The notes: generated by a model from the sequence alone, not told the origin. Positions 39,031 to 48,855 are shown, counted from the stretch's first letter. The stretch is 64,000 nucleotides of DNA from Pelagomonas calceolata (GCA_918797485.1 CAKKNE010000001.1:62001-126000); one strand, 5' to 3'. Numbers and translations: made by a program.

Positions 39031-41968
39031 TTAGAACCCCGCAAGCATCCCATCACTCCTCCTGCGAGAAGACGACCACCGCCTCCGCCGCGATGAAGAA
39101 GGAGGCGCAGCGACGCGGACGTCGCGCCGTAAATCGGCGGGAATTTCATCCAAGAACCGCGACGCCTCCATTTGCCTTGAGACGCCCCACGTCAAGCGAG
39201 TCCTAGCCCGCGTCAGGGCCAGCGACTCCTTGGCCCGCGTCATGGCCACGTACAATAAGCGCCGCTCTTCATCCACAGCTTGGGCCAATTCCTCGCCATC
39301 CTTATCAGCAGTGGCGTAGTAGTGCGGCAACAACCCCTCTTCGCAGCCCGCAATGATCACGGTCTGGAACTCGAGGCCCTTCGACGCGTGGACCGTCATG
39401 AGGCGAACTTTAGGGGGTGTCTTCTCCTCAGTGTCGTCGGCGGCCATGTCCTGGTCCTGGACGAGCGCGAGCGTGTCCAGGAACTCGACGAGCTCGCCCG
39501 CGGCGTAGGGCGCGGCGAGGTTGGCCAACTCCCTCACGTTCCGCCAGCGGTCGGCGCCATCCACAGATTCATGTCTCAGGTAGTGCTCGTAGCCCGTGCG
39601 GGCCTGCGTTGTATTAAGCGTCGACGGCGGCGCGGCGATGGCGTCGCGTCGATGGCGTCGCGTCGACGGCGTCGCGTCGACAGCGTATCTCTGTGGCGGC
39701 GTCGAGGCGCACAAAACGCCATCGCCGCGAGGCGCCACACACGTCGAAGGGCCAAGGGACGCCGCGCACGCACCAGCACTTCCAGTAAAAACCAGGCCAT
39801 CGACCCCACGAGGGGCCCGGCGTGGCCCTCCTCGGCGGGGATTGGTGTTGAAGTCGCCTGTTGTAGCTCTCGCAACTCATCCAAAGCATCGGTAAACACC
39901 TTGAGGTTGGAAGCCGCGCGCGCGGGCACCGGACTCTTCGCGTTGGCCGCGGCGTGCAGCATGCCCTCTCCACCCTCGAGAGCTTGGACCCGTAATCGCT
40001 CGAGAGAGCGAGGCCCGACGGCCCGCGGCGGCACGTTCGCAACCCGCTCAAAGGCATCATCATCCTTCGGATACGCGAGTAGTAGTCGTAAATACGCGAG
40101 GACGTCGCGGATCTCCTTCCTCTCAAAAAAGCCTTTGGCGTGCAACAACTGGTACGACACGCCGGCCTTGAGCAGCTCCCGCTCGACGGCTCGCGACTGG
40201 GCGTTCGTCCTGTATAAAACAGCGACGTCGCCCTCGGCTCTCACACACACATCGGCAATCCACCGCGCCTCGTCGTCCTGGTCCTCCAGCTCGACGATCG
40301 ACGGCACCAACGAGCCTTCGCGCCCTTCCAACGACAGAGCGTCCCTTCTACGAGTTGTAGATTCGACGACCGCCGACGCCGCGGACAAGATCGGCTGCGC
40401 GGAGCGGTAGTTCCTCTCCAGTTTAAGTAATCGCGCCCCGAAATCATCGTCATACCGCTGCTGGTTCTCGTAGTCGGCCCCGCGCCACCCGTAAATGGCC
40501 TGCGTGGCACGGACACCGTCGTGATGTGGCCGCGGCTCTCTCGCGAGGCGCGTAGACTCTCTGATGATCAGTGACGATGTGGTGTCGCGTCAACGCCATC
40601 GCCGCGACGGCGTCACGGTCAAGTTCATTCACAACGCCGCGCCACGGACCTGGTCGCTGTCGCCGACGACGAAAACACTATCCGACGCTAAGAGTTTGAG
40701 GACGTCGTACTGCACGCCGTTCGTGTCCTGGAACTCGTCCACTAACACATGCTTCCAGCGGCCCGCGTACTTGGCTCTTGTAGCAGGTGAGTGCTCCAGG
40801 AGCCGCGCCGTCAGCGACAGCATGTCGTCGAAGTCCACCGCGTTGCGCTGCTGCAGCGTCTTTTCATAGAGATCGAAAACTCTCGAGACGATGCGGTCGC
40901 CGTATCCCTCTTTCGTAAGGTCCGCATATGATGATGCGTCGAAGCCCGCGTTTTTTAGGGACGAAATCGCGGACTGGACGCGCGCCGGTTTTATTTCCGA
41001 CTTGTCCCAGCCTAAGCCTACGGGAGGCTTCTCGGCGATGCAGCGGCCACCTGCGTTGTACGACGGTCTCTCACGCGACGATGGCCCCGACGCGGTCCGA
41101 AACGGCTCGAAATCGAAAACGAAACCACCCACGGCCTCGTGAAGATGGCTCAAGGACGCCGCCGCACACAGAGCTTGATCATCGCGGCCTGGTCGTAGAC
41201 CGCGAAGCCGCGCTTAATAGGAGACTCGAGCGCTTCCACGTCGTCGCGCAGCATCGTCAAACAGACTCGATGAAAGGTCCCGACGCTGATGGACGAGGCG
41301 TCCTGGGGGTTTATTTCCTCTTCCAATCGCTCTCTTAACTCATTGGCAGCTCGGTTCGTGAAGGTCAAGGCGAGCACCGACGACGCGCGCGCGCCGCTCT
41401 CCACCAAGTGAGCCACTCGTCGCGTTAACACTCGAGTTTTCCCCGTGCCGGGGCCGGCGACGACTCGTATCGGTTCCGTAGACGCTTCGACGGCGGCGCG
41501 CTGCTGGTCGTTCAGCTTCAGCGGTGGAACGCGCTTCACCTCCTTCTCTTCCACTACTGGTGGTTCCTTTTTCACGGCGTCGAGGATCGTGTGCCTTTGG
41601 TCGCGCGTTTTCTGCTGATGGCATGGCTTGCACAACGCTTGCAAGTTCGACAGGGCGTCCGAACCATTGAGCGCCACGGGCACGATGTGGTCGATCTCGT
41701 GCTCCGGCGGCAGCAAGCAGCCGCAGCCCGCGCAGAGGTACTGTTGATTGAACGCGACCGTCTTCCGCGTTTTGGCCGGTAAAGGTAATCGTTGCGGTTT
41801 CGCTACTACAGAAGCGGCGGCGGCCTCGAAGTTCGTTGTTAGTGGTTCGGCGCTCGTGGACTTCTTCGCGGCTCGGAGCACGGCGCGCGGCCGCCGGGAG
41901 GCTGCTCTGGCCACCAGCGCGCCAGCTCGGAGCGCGAGCATCGCTGCCACCACTGTTCGGATCATCAA
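39031..41968 (-). CDS. HNH nuclease domain fused to a UvrD/PcrA-type DNA helicase
   Basis: Four exons (41968-41170, 41050-40650, 40499-39774, 39603-39031) total 2,499 nt and give 832 aa without any break. The arginine/alanine-rich leader suggests organelle import. Residues about 70-125 form an HNH domain (FNQQYLCAGCGCLLPPEHEI, DHIVPVALNGSDALSNLQAL, CKPCHQQK). An SF1 helicase follows: LNDQQRAAVE (Q motif), GPGTGKTRVLTRR (Walker A), VLALTFTNRAANELRERL, LVDEFQDTN (Walker B), VVGDSDQ-AIYGWRGAD, VAVLYRTNAQSRAVE, VRLMTVHASKGLEFQTVIIA and LLYVAMTRAK (motif VI). UvrD/PcrA enzymes unwind DNA in repair. The added nuclease could couple cutting to unwinding. Introns of 119, 150 and 170 nt contain GTCGACGCGACGCC cores. 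Confidence 0.9.
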
Positions 41969-42063
41969 GGAGAGGTCATAGGCAGTCGGGGAGGCCTCGA
42001 AACCAGGTTGCTCCGACGCTGCCTTAAACGGCTCGGACCGCGGGCTTTCCGCTCAAAATCGGA

Positions 42064-42087
42064 GCTAGCGTGTCGTAAGACACTAGC
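42064..42087 (+). promoter_or_regulatory. GCTAG...CTAGC upstream motif, copy 7 (bidirectional)
   Basis: GCTAGCGTGTC followed by GTAAGACACTAGC lies between the divergent UvrD (96 bp to its start) and phosphatase (167 bp) genes. A half site (TTGCTAGTGG) follows at about 42102. Confidence 0.65.
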
Positions 42088-42253
42088 ACGCCTCAGATTT
42101 TTTGCTAGTGGCTGCCCAGCTATAGCGAGGTCACACATCGGGCAGCGTCAGACGACTTGAAATCCATCGGTCTCGGGCGTGCAGCGCTCGGCGAGAGCGC
42201 ACCAGCACCGCACAGCCCGACAGAGGGGCAGCCACAAACAAGCAGCAGACTCC

Positions 42254-43416
42254 ATGGGCCGCCGCGGCAAAGCGATCGGCGCCGCCGCGAAGAAGAGCCG
42301 CCGGCACCTCGACACCATGCAGGCGAAGCAAAAAAAGCCACCGCCCGTGGCGCGGGGGGAGTGCCTGACGCTTCCCGTCGACGACCGTGTGGAAATCAAC
42401 CTGAACGCCATCGAGCAGACGCAGCTACGGAAGCACATCGAAATTTGATTTCCACACAGGTCGACGACGACCTCACATCCATAGAAGCGGCGGACCTGCC
42501 TTCACTATTGCCGACGGCCACGGTCGTCGACGCGAGTCGCACGAAGGGCTACCTCCTGGACAGCGTCCACGTGCCCCAACACGAGTGGGACTTCCTCACG
42601 CCCGAGGCGCGAAAGCTGTGCGAGGCCAATCGTAAATTGATCTTCCTCGACGTGAGGAGCGCGCGGGCTGTGAGAAGGGAGTATCCGAATTTGGACGTGG
42701 CCGTCGTGCGGGGCGGCTTCGACGCGTGTTTGGCGGCGCTCCCATCGAATCTATTTCGAGGCGTGGACGAGGAGCGGCGCCTCGAGCCCTACTGCCTTTA
42801 TCTCAAAGATAGGCGCCACCTCGACTGGGCGGCGGGTTTAGATGACGATGAGAGAGGGGCCGAGGTCCGGCGCATGCACCGGCTGCCCGTCGACGTGACT
42901 CCAAACCTTTACTTGGGCGACGCCGGGTGCGCCGCCGACATGGAACGGCTCAAAAGCTTGAGTATTACGCACGTGCTCAACTGCGCCGCCGGCGAGACGC
43001 GCGACATGAGTGCCGTTTATCTTCAGCACGGTATACGGAGTATGGCCGTGGCCGCGAAGGACAATGAAAACTGTGCTTTGTTGGATGGCCACGTCGACGT
43101 CGAGGCCTTCCTATCAAAAGCGCGGACGTCGGGAAGAGTCCTGGTGCACTGCGTCCAGGGTTTGAACCGGAGCGGCCTGGTGGTCGCGGCCGCGTTGGTA
43201 AGAGACGGCGTATCTGTCATTGACGCCGTCCGGACTTTGAGGGCGCGGCGGGGCAACGACGCCCTCTCGAATACGAACTTCCAGCGGCGGCTCGTGCGCT
43301 ACGCGGCTCGGCTCGGGCGACTCGGGCCGGTGCCTGACGTTGTGGTCTCGGAGGCGCGTCCCGCGGCGCCGGCGCCCGCTCCGCCGCCTACGGGGGGTTG
43401 CTGCCTGGTGAGCTAA
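42254..43416 (+). CDS. Dual-specificity protein phosphatase with rhodanese-like part and CAAX box
   Basis: Exon 1 (42254-42388, MGRRGKAIGAAAKKSRRHLD) and exon 2 (42460-43416) give 363 aa. Residues 75-190 resemble a rhodanese-like segment (KLIFLDVRSARAVRREYPNL). The catalytic domain starts LPVDVTPNLYLGDAGCAADM and has the signature VLVHCVQGLNRSGLVVAAAL, where Cys and Arg of HCxxGxxRS are present, preceded by a DNENC loop where the general-acid Asp is expected. Such enzymes remove phosphate from Tyr and Ser/Thr in MAPK-like proteins. The C-terminus CCLVS has a CAAX box (C-L-V-S), predicting farnesylation, with a neighbouring Cys for palmitoylation, so the enzyme is probably membrane-anchored. 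The single intron is an introner with intact target duplication. Confidence 0.88.
42385..42459 (+). mobile_element. Introner element with 8-bp target duplication, copy B
   Basis: The target duplication GTCGACGA lies at 42377-42384 and 42460-42467. The 75-bp element starts CCGTGTGGAAATCAAC and ends TTTGATTTCCACACAG, with inverted repeats GTGTGGAAATCAA/TTGATTTCCACAC. Splicing GTGGAAATC (42389) to CACAG (42459) joins PVDDR to VDDDLTSI. The duplicated DD codons are visible in the protein. Confidence 0.92.
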
Positions 43417-43564
43417 GTTGTACTTGATGTGTTCCTAGGTCGACCGGCCGACGCGCGCACGCGTGTTCCCTTATGGGTTTCCCCCCATTTCCTTGTACTA
43501 GTAATCCGAAACCCGTCGACGCTAGTGCAACCACCCGCGCAGGGCTCTGGGGCGCGTTTCCGCA

Positions 43565-43586
43565 GCTAGCGGCGTTAGGCACTAGC
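43565..43586 (+). promoter_or_regulatory. GCTAG...CTAGC upstream motif, copy 8
   Basis: GCTAGCGGC followed by GTTAGGCACTAGC, 181 bp upstream of the start at 43767. Confidence 0.6.
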
Positions 43587-43766
43587 AAGCAGACTTGTCG
43601 ACACGACCTTTGCGCTGCCCGTGCAGCTAACCGTGCTCACCTTACAGGCACGACCACAGTTACTCGTCGTCGCAGCACCCCCACGCACAGCCTGGCACCA
43701 CCCGACCACAGTTGAAGACAGTCCTTGTCGCTGCAGCCTGGGTAGCACTCGACTGCAAACGCAACC

Positions 43767-44546
43767 ATGCCTTCCCTCAGCAAACTCCTTGTAACCCTAG
43801 CGGTCGCCGACGGCTTCCAGAAGCCTTCGTCGATAAGACAAGCAACAAAACTCAGCGCGTTAACGACGCCCGACATGGTCAGCATCTACGGCCGCCTCTC
43901 CGAAAGCACGTGCGTCGCCGAGGACGGCGAGACGACGCAAACCGCCAAGAAACCGAAGTGGATTCCCGCGTATAGTTTCAGGAAAGATCACGTCCCGACG
44001 TGGATGGAAGTGTTTGCGGGCAAGGAAAGCATTTCCCTGGCCGAGTTCGAGGAAGGTTTACAAGCACTGCCCTTCGCGGACCCCTGGCACTCGCCCAAGA
44101 GCGAGGCAGCGCAGACCTACTCGCAGGCCGGCGGCCGGGCCGTCTTCGCTTTGTTAGGTGGCGAGGATTCACTGAGCCTAGACACGTGCGAGGAGAAGCT
44201 CATGGAGCTCGCGCCCGAGAACGACGGCGTGACCTGGCAGGACTTCCAGATCGCGCTGGTCGAGCTGGGCCAGACTCGGTCGCGCGACTGGGACGCGTTC
44301 GTTGACGGGGGCTGGGAGGACCTCCTCGAGGACGACGACTGGGAGGCCTCGAAGGACGACGAGGGCGCGAACCAGCTCATGACGGACGTCGGCGCCGCGC
44401 CGCCGCCGCCGCCGCCGCCGCCGCCGGGCGGCGCCGCCGCCGCCGCCGGGAGGGGCTCCGCCGCCGCCGCCGCCGCCGCCCCAAAAAACGGCGGGGGGCA
44501 TCTACCTGGGATAGTAGGCGCGGGTAAGAGAGTCGACGTATCTTAG
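43767..44546 (+). CDS. EF-hand-like protein with targeting leader and polyproline tail
   Basis: The ATG at 43767 opens a leader (MPSLSKLLVTLAVADGFQKP). The central part has two helix-loop-helix-like blocks (ESISLAEFEEGLQALPF; DSLSLDTCEEKLMELAPEND then GVTWQDFQIALVELG) reminiscent of degenerate EF-hands, but the calcium-binding loop residues are incomplete. A very acidic stretch follows (GGWEDLLEDDDWEASKDDEG), then polyproline and polyalanine encoded by a (CCG)n-type repeat at about 44398-44480. The gene is intact, 259 aa. Function unknown; it may be a plastid or secreted calcium-related protein. Confidence 0.5.
   Translation: MPSLSKLLVTLAVADGFQKPSSIRQATKLSALTTPDMVSIYGRLSESTCVAEDGETTQTAKKPKWIPAYSFRKDHVPTWMEVFAGKESISLAEFEEGLQALPFADPWHSPKSEAAQTYSQAGGRAVFALLGGEDSLSLDTCEEKLMELAPENDGVTWQDFQIALVELGQTRSRDWDAFVDGGWEDLLEDDDWEASKDDEGANQLMTDVGAAPPPPPPPPPGGAAAAAGRGSAAAAAAAPKNGGGHLPGIVGAGKRVDVS
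44398..44480. repeat. GCC/CCG trinucleotide repeat in the 43767 gene
   Basis: An imperfect run of CCG and GCC triplets codes for polyproline then polyalanine/glycine. It is likely to vary in length. Confidence 0.8.
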
Positions 44547-44590
44547 GGTGGGCCATGGCGTATTTGTGTACAAAGGGGAGGAGGGGCTTC

Positions 44591-45332
44591 TCAGTAGACG
44601 AAAGGCACGAATTTCGCCGTCGTCGCGGCGTACTTGGGGAATTCCTTCGGGTAGCGGTCCGCGAGGTACTCGTCGAGGCCCGGGATGTGCATGAACACGA
44701 ACAACGCCGTCATGACGGGCACCGCCCACCACGTCCACGACACCGCGAGGCCGCTCGACGCGAGCGTCCAGCCCGTGAACAGGAGCGTGTCGCCGAAGTA
44801 GTTGGCGTGCATCGTCAGAGACCACAAGCCGCCGGTCATCAGCTTACCCTTATTGGCGGGCTGTTTCTTGAAAATGTAGCGCTGGGACTCGCCGATGGTC
44901 GAGAATCCCGAACCCACGACGTATAGCACGATGGCGGCGGCCGTCACGGGCGCCGAGCACTCGTCGACCTTGCCGCGGGCCATCGTGTAGAAGATCGACG
45001 GGATGAAGAAGACGTAGACGATGGGGATCTCGTGCCAATCCGGCGGACGGGACCACAGCACGAGCATCGCTGGTAGAGGCGGGCCACGTAGACGATGCCG
45101 AAGACCAGGAGCGTCTGGTCATTGCACTCTATCGCCGGTATCAGCCTGCGTGAATCCATCGTCGCGAAACCGCGCTCGCTCTGTGACACGTCGCATCGAT
45201 GGCGTGGATCGGAAACACCGGGGCGCACTCAAGCGCGTACCACGCAATGGTCGCGAGGACGAGCGCCGAAGCGATGCCGGCTTTGAGCGCCCATTGGGAC
45301 TTGTCGAAGCGCCAGGCGTCTTTGATGGCCAT
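44591..45332 (-). CDS. DUF1295 / steroid 5-alpha-reductase-like membrane enzyme
   Basis: Exon 1 (45332-45241, MAIKDAWRFDKSQWALKAGI) joins exon 2 from 45145 across a 95-nt intron (GTACGCGC to TTCACGCAG, with CGCCATCGATGCGAC inside). Exon 2 has membrane segments (TLLVFGIVYVARLYQ, IPIVYVFFIPSIFYTMARGK, AAAIVLYVVGSGFSTIGESQ). The family ending is clear: LMTGGLWSLTMHANYFGDTL and LDEYLADRYPKEFPKYAATT. DUF1295 proteins belong to the NADPH-dependent reductase/ICMT-like superfamily, and the HANYFGD block is typical. One single-base break occurs near 45070, between RLYQ and MLVLWSRP. The substrate is unknown. Confidence 0.75.
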
Positions 45333-45631
45333 TTTTTACGCAGTTTTGTGCAACCGGGGAACGCGCCTGCGCGGAGGCCAGGCCGCTCGATTTTGCTGCT
45401 GAATTTGGCAGCGCTGTCGCGCCGCGCAGCGCAGTTTCGCTGCGAACCGAGTAAGGACTCAATCGAGATGCTCTACGCTGGCTCGTACGCAAAGGTTTGC
45501 GAAGGTGGGCGGAAATATGGACACACCAAAAACGAGGCAGAGCTCAGCTGATGGGTAAATCTCGAGCTGAGCAAACTTCCTGTGGTTGAACTGCCCGCTA
45601 CGGCCGAAATCACACGTCTCGCGAAGCGTCG

Positions 45632-46655
45632 CTACGTCTCTCGACCATCAGCGTACGAATAAATTGCGGGAAACTCGCAAACTGGCCGCGGCGCGCCATC
45701 GACGCAACGAATAGAATATAGCGCGCATCGACAAAAAGGCAGACTAAAATTGCGCATGCGAACAAGATCCACCTTCCCGGAAGGCGCCGGCTCCTGGACG
45801 TACGCCAGCGACCGCAGCGCGCCGATGATCTCCACCCTATCATCCTCGCCGGACCCCAGTCCCAATAAAGGCTCCGGTGGCAATTGGACAGAAGACGCGT
45901 GCCGCAGCAACGGCCCGAGCCGAATCAACGCGTCGTCGCAGGGCCAGCGCAAGGGATGACCGGAAGGAAACGTCTCCGGCCCCATGCGCGCGCCACGATA
46001 TAAGCCGCCGGATCCTCCATGCCAGGCCCGCTCTCCACGGATTTGTGCGCGAGGACCATTTGTAGAGCTTGGGCGTCGGTGTCGCACCATGCCTCAAAAA
46101 CAGCAACGCGATCGTCCGCAGGCCCAATCCCAAACCCTCGTGGGGCCGGTCGTCGGACGGGACCAATTGTAAGCCAGGCAACAAGCAGCAATCACAGAGA
46201 GCTTCAAGGACCTCCTTCGACCAGCTCACCGACGGGTTCGGCAGGCCCGCTCTTTTCAGAGCGTCCTCGCCCAACCGGAAGACGTTCGACAGTTCCGACG
46301 TCAACGACTGGATCGGCGCATTTAGAGCATCATCTCTCCCCAGACATGTTTTTTTATGTCTAGCCCAATCCGTTCTTTGACAATCCTTGCTACAGTACGA
46401 CGCCTTGCCGCAGCGGCCGCAGCGTCGCGTCGCGCCCGGCCGCAAGCACGCCGCGCAGCACCTCAATGCTGATGCCGCGTCGGCCTTGCGCTCCCTTTGT
46501 TTAGTAGGAGGCGCGAAGGCGGTGCCGTCGAGGCACTGCCTTACTAAAGCGCTCTTGCCGAATTGGCTCGTCGGCGTGTGGCTCCTTAATACCGCGTCGG
46601 CCGCTCGGTAGGCGTGCCGATGCGGCGGCGTCTGGGACGTGTCCATCGCGCTCAT
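45632..46655 (-). CDS. MYND zinc-finger protein, two frame breaks
   Basis: From ATG 46655 (MSAMDTSQTPPHRHAYRAAD) the MYND finger lies at about residue 60 (CCAACLRPGATRRCGRCGKA, SYCSKDCQRTDWARHKKTC). A helical region follows (SLTSELSNVFRLGEDALKRA, then KEVLEALCDCCLLPGLQLVP). Good coding sequence then moves through other frames (QALQMVLAHKSVESGPGMED; then DDALIRLGPLLRHASSVQLP and GEDDRVEIIGALRSLAYVQE) to a stop at 45632. MYND domains mediate protein contacts in transcription and methylation complexes. Partners are unknown. The C-terminal frame order is a best reading, not proven. The gap 45333-45631 shows no gene. Confidence 0.6.
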
Positions 46656-46831
46656 CGCTGCGTCGCGGCGCCCCTCCCTGCTCCTTGGGATATGCTGTAT
46701 TGAACCCCAAAGCGTACCCGAGAGCAGCAAAGGTTAGCGAGCACTGTCCATCGAACGAACAGCGCCCGTCTCTACGTTACTGGCACCGCTGATGGCACAC
46801 AGCGAGCGCGGGCGCGCGCGATCGCGACGAT

Positions 46832-46853
46832 CTAGCGGAGTGAAAGACACTAG
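46832..46853 (+). promoter_or_regulatory. GCTAG...CTAGC upstream motif, copy 9
   Basis: TCTAGCGGAG followed by TGAAAGACACTAGA is a weaker copy, 177 bp upstream of the MYND start and 340 bp upstream of the WW gene start at 47193. The rest of 46656-47192 shows no gene. Confidence 0.4.
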
Positions 46854-47192
46854 ACTTGAACGACGCCTGCGGCCAGAGGTCTTGTCAGACGGATACGGAA
46901 GAATCGAATGCAAAGACGACAGCTTCAGACAAATTCAGGAGCCCCCCTAATTTTTTTTTTTGCGGTGCCATTTTGAATAATTAAGAGCTCCTAACTCAGC
47001 GCGTAAGCTGCCGCTGGCCCGCAGAGATTGTGTGCAGGCCACACGCATTGCGCCCATCAAGTGCCACGTGAAGAGCGCTGTCAAAAACCGCTCAGCGCGC
47101 CAAATTAGCTGTGCCGCCAAATCAGCTGTAGCAAACGCAGCGCGCATCTATAAAGACAGCGCACGCCGCCGACGCTAGGCGCCGCACAAAAA

Positions 47193-47960
47193 ATGGCGGA
47201 ACGCAAGCTCTCCGGCGTGCGCGTGTCGCTCCCGCGGTTGACGAGAGTACGAGCGGTCAGCCACGACCAGTACGGAGGCGCCACTTTAACCTACGACGAC
47301 GAGCGCCGCGACTACGAGCTCTGCAAGCTCGAGAGCGTGCCCGGCGTGCGCGAGGACGACCCGCTGAATGGCGCGAAGGTCGCGTTGCCACCTCAAAACT
47401 ACACCTGGGACGCCGAGCGGCTGCTCTGGGTCCATTCGAGAAGCAAGCAGCCCTACGCCGAGATGGCTCGTAGATCATTACCTAGATCGGATGAAGACGT
47501 TGAAAGGGACCCTCCCTCGGAAGCGATTGGATCGAGGTGCATGGCGTGGTCTTGGTCAGACGAGACACCCTCGTTGCGAAGGGCCACGGTCACGTCGCAT
47601 TCTTGCGAAGGCGATGATTTGGGTTTATTGGGAAAGTGGACCCTGACGCTATCATCTGCGGGCACGAATCGAAGACCAACTACGATAGAGGTAAGAGCGC
47701 CGGAGCTCCGAGCCGCGTTGGACCTGAGACACCATGTCGATTGTCGAGGAGAGCCACCAGCACTCTCTCCAGAACTACGCCGACAAGGCTGGTCCGCAAA
47801 ACAAAGTAGATCAACCGGCGACTGGTATTATGTTCATACCTCACCGAATGGAGGCGCGACGAGCCAGTGGGAGCGGCCCGGCTGCGACTGGCCCCAACGC
47901 TCCTTCTTGCGCGTGTTTGGGGCACCGGACGTCGACGCGCATCGATTCCCACCTAGATAG
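47193..47960 (+). CDS. WW-domain protein
   Basis: The ATG at 47193 (MAERKLSGVRVSLPRLTRVR) opens a 255-aa frame. Near the C-terminus lies a WW domain (RQGWSAKQSRSTGDWYYVHT, then SPNGGATSQWERP). It has the first Trp, the central aromatic pair and the final W-x-x-P that bind proline-rich ligands. The middle contains aromatic-rich segments (NYTWDAERLLWVHSRSKQPY) that may be a second, degenerate WW-like unit. The frame stops at 47958-47960 and another ATG follows 1 nt later in a different frame, so the two may be parts of one frame-broken gene or adjacent reading frames of one mRNA. Confidence 0.6.
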   Translation: MAERKLSGVRVSLPRLTRVRAVSHDQYGGATLTYDDERRDYELCKLESVPGVREDDPLNGAKVALPPQNYTWDAERLLWVHSRSKQPYAEMARRSLPRSDEDVERDPPSEAIGSRCMAWSWSDETPSLRRATVTSHSCEGDDLGLLGKWTLTLSSAGTNRRPTTIEVRAPELRAALDLRHHVDCRGEPPALSPELRRQGWSAKQSRSTGDWYYVHTSPNGGATSQWERPGCDWPQRSFLRVFGAPDVDAHRFPPR

Positions 47961-47961
47961 A

Positions 47962-48513
47962 ATGGAACGCAAGGCGGCGTTGGCTGCTTCCTGTCGCTCG
48001 AAGTACGCGGACTATGAACGGGCCCAAGAAGACAGGGCGACGGAAGCATCTTCTCGCGGTGAGGCACCTGATAGCGCTTTACAAACGTATGCCGCGTGGT
48101 GCCGCGCGCGATGCGAGGCGTACTACGAATCGCCGCCCCACTTGCAGCATCTGTCGGATGACGCGCCCGAACGGCGAGCCGACCTCGAGGCCCACGTGGA
48201 CACGATGTACGGCTTGATGCGCGAGTACGACCACGTCGCGAGTGACTCCGAGTTTAGTGATGAGAGTGAAAGTGAGGATGAAAACGAGGACTTCAGCGAA
48301 TTGGGTTTCAGTGATGTGAGGGTCCAGCGGTCGTCGAAACGAAGGAGGACGGAGCGGGTCCTGCGGAGTGGATTGGAGCAGTTCATCGACTCGCCGGGAG
48401 TGGCTTCCCGCATCTTGCACGGCGACGGCTTCAACCGGACGCGGTCGGGCGCGGTCTTCGGGGGGAAGCGCGACGAGAACTCGGACCTGCGCAAGCACCT
48501 CGACTTCGACTGA
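47962..48513 (+). CDS. Acidic hypothetical protein following the WW gene
   Basis: The ATG at 47962 opens MERKAALAASCRSKYADYER, and the frame is open to 48513. It has an acidic serine-rich stretch (SDSEFSDESESEDENEDFSE) followed by a basic segment (SSKRRRTERVLRSG), typical of nuclear proteins. The frame is also open far upstream (to 47734), where it overlaps the WW exon. No known domain is recognised. The 1-nt spacing from the WW stop is the main oddity. Confidence 0.45.
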   Translation: MERKAALAASCRSKYADYERAQEDRATEASSRGEAPDSALQTYAAWCRARCEAYYESPPHLQHLSDDAPERRADLEAHVDTMYGLMREYDHVASDSEFSDESESEDENEDFSELGFSDVRVQRSSKRRRTERVLRSGLEQFIDSPGVASRILHGDGFNRTRSGAVFGGKRDENSDLRKHLDFD

Positions 48514-48855
48514 GGAGCTTCCGGCCTAAGGTCCGTCTAGCTAGTCTTGTGTCCTCCCGCGTCGCGCCACGTCGAAATTCCCAATATGGCATAGCGCCCG
48601 CGCGATGGCGTGAAGGACCCGTCCCCGACTACAAAGCGAGCTCTCCCGCTCGGCGCGGGCCGGAGGGGGGGGGTAGCGCTTCAGCTGAGCCTTGCTCTCA
48701 CACTGCCAACTTGCTCCCCGGCTGAGGCGGCCGCACCAGACGCCGCCGAGCCCCGCCAGGCACGCCAGCGCTCGGATCGAGGTGGCCCTCACGCCTGGGG
48801 CGAGAAACCGCGCTGCCCGGAGTGCCAGCGAAGCTTACCAGGGGCAGCCTCCACG

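Noticed and set aside
44555-44600. ATGGCGTATTTGTG similar to the intron core
   Set aside because: No splice sites or second core nearby; probably chance or a remnant in a 3' flank.
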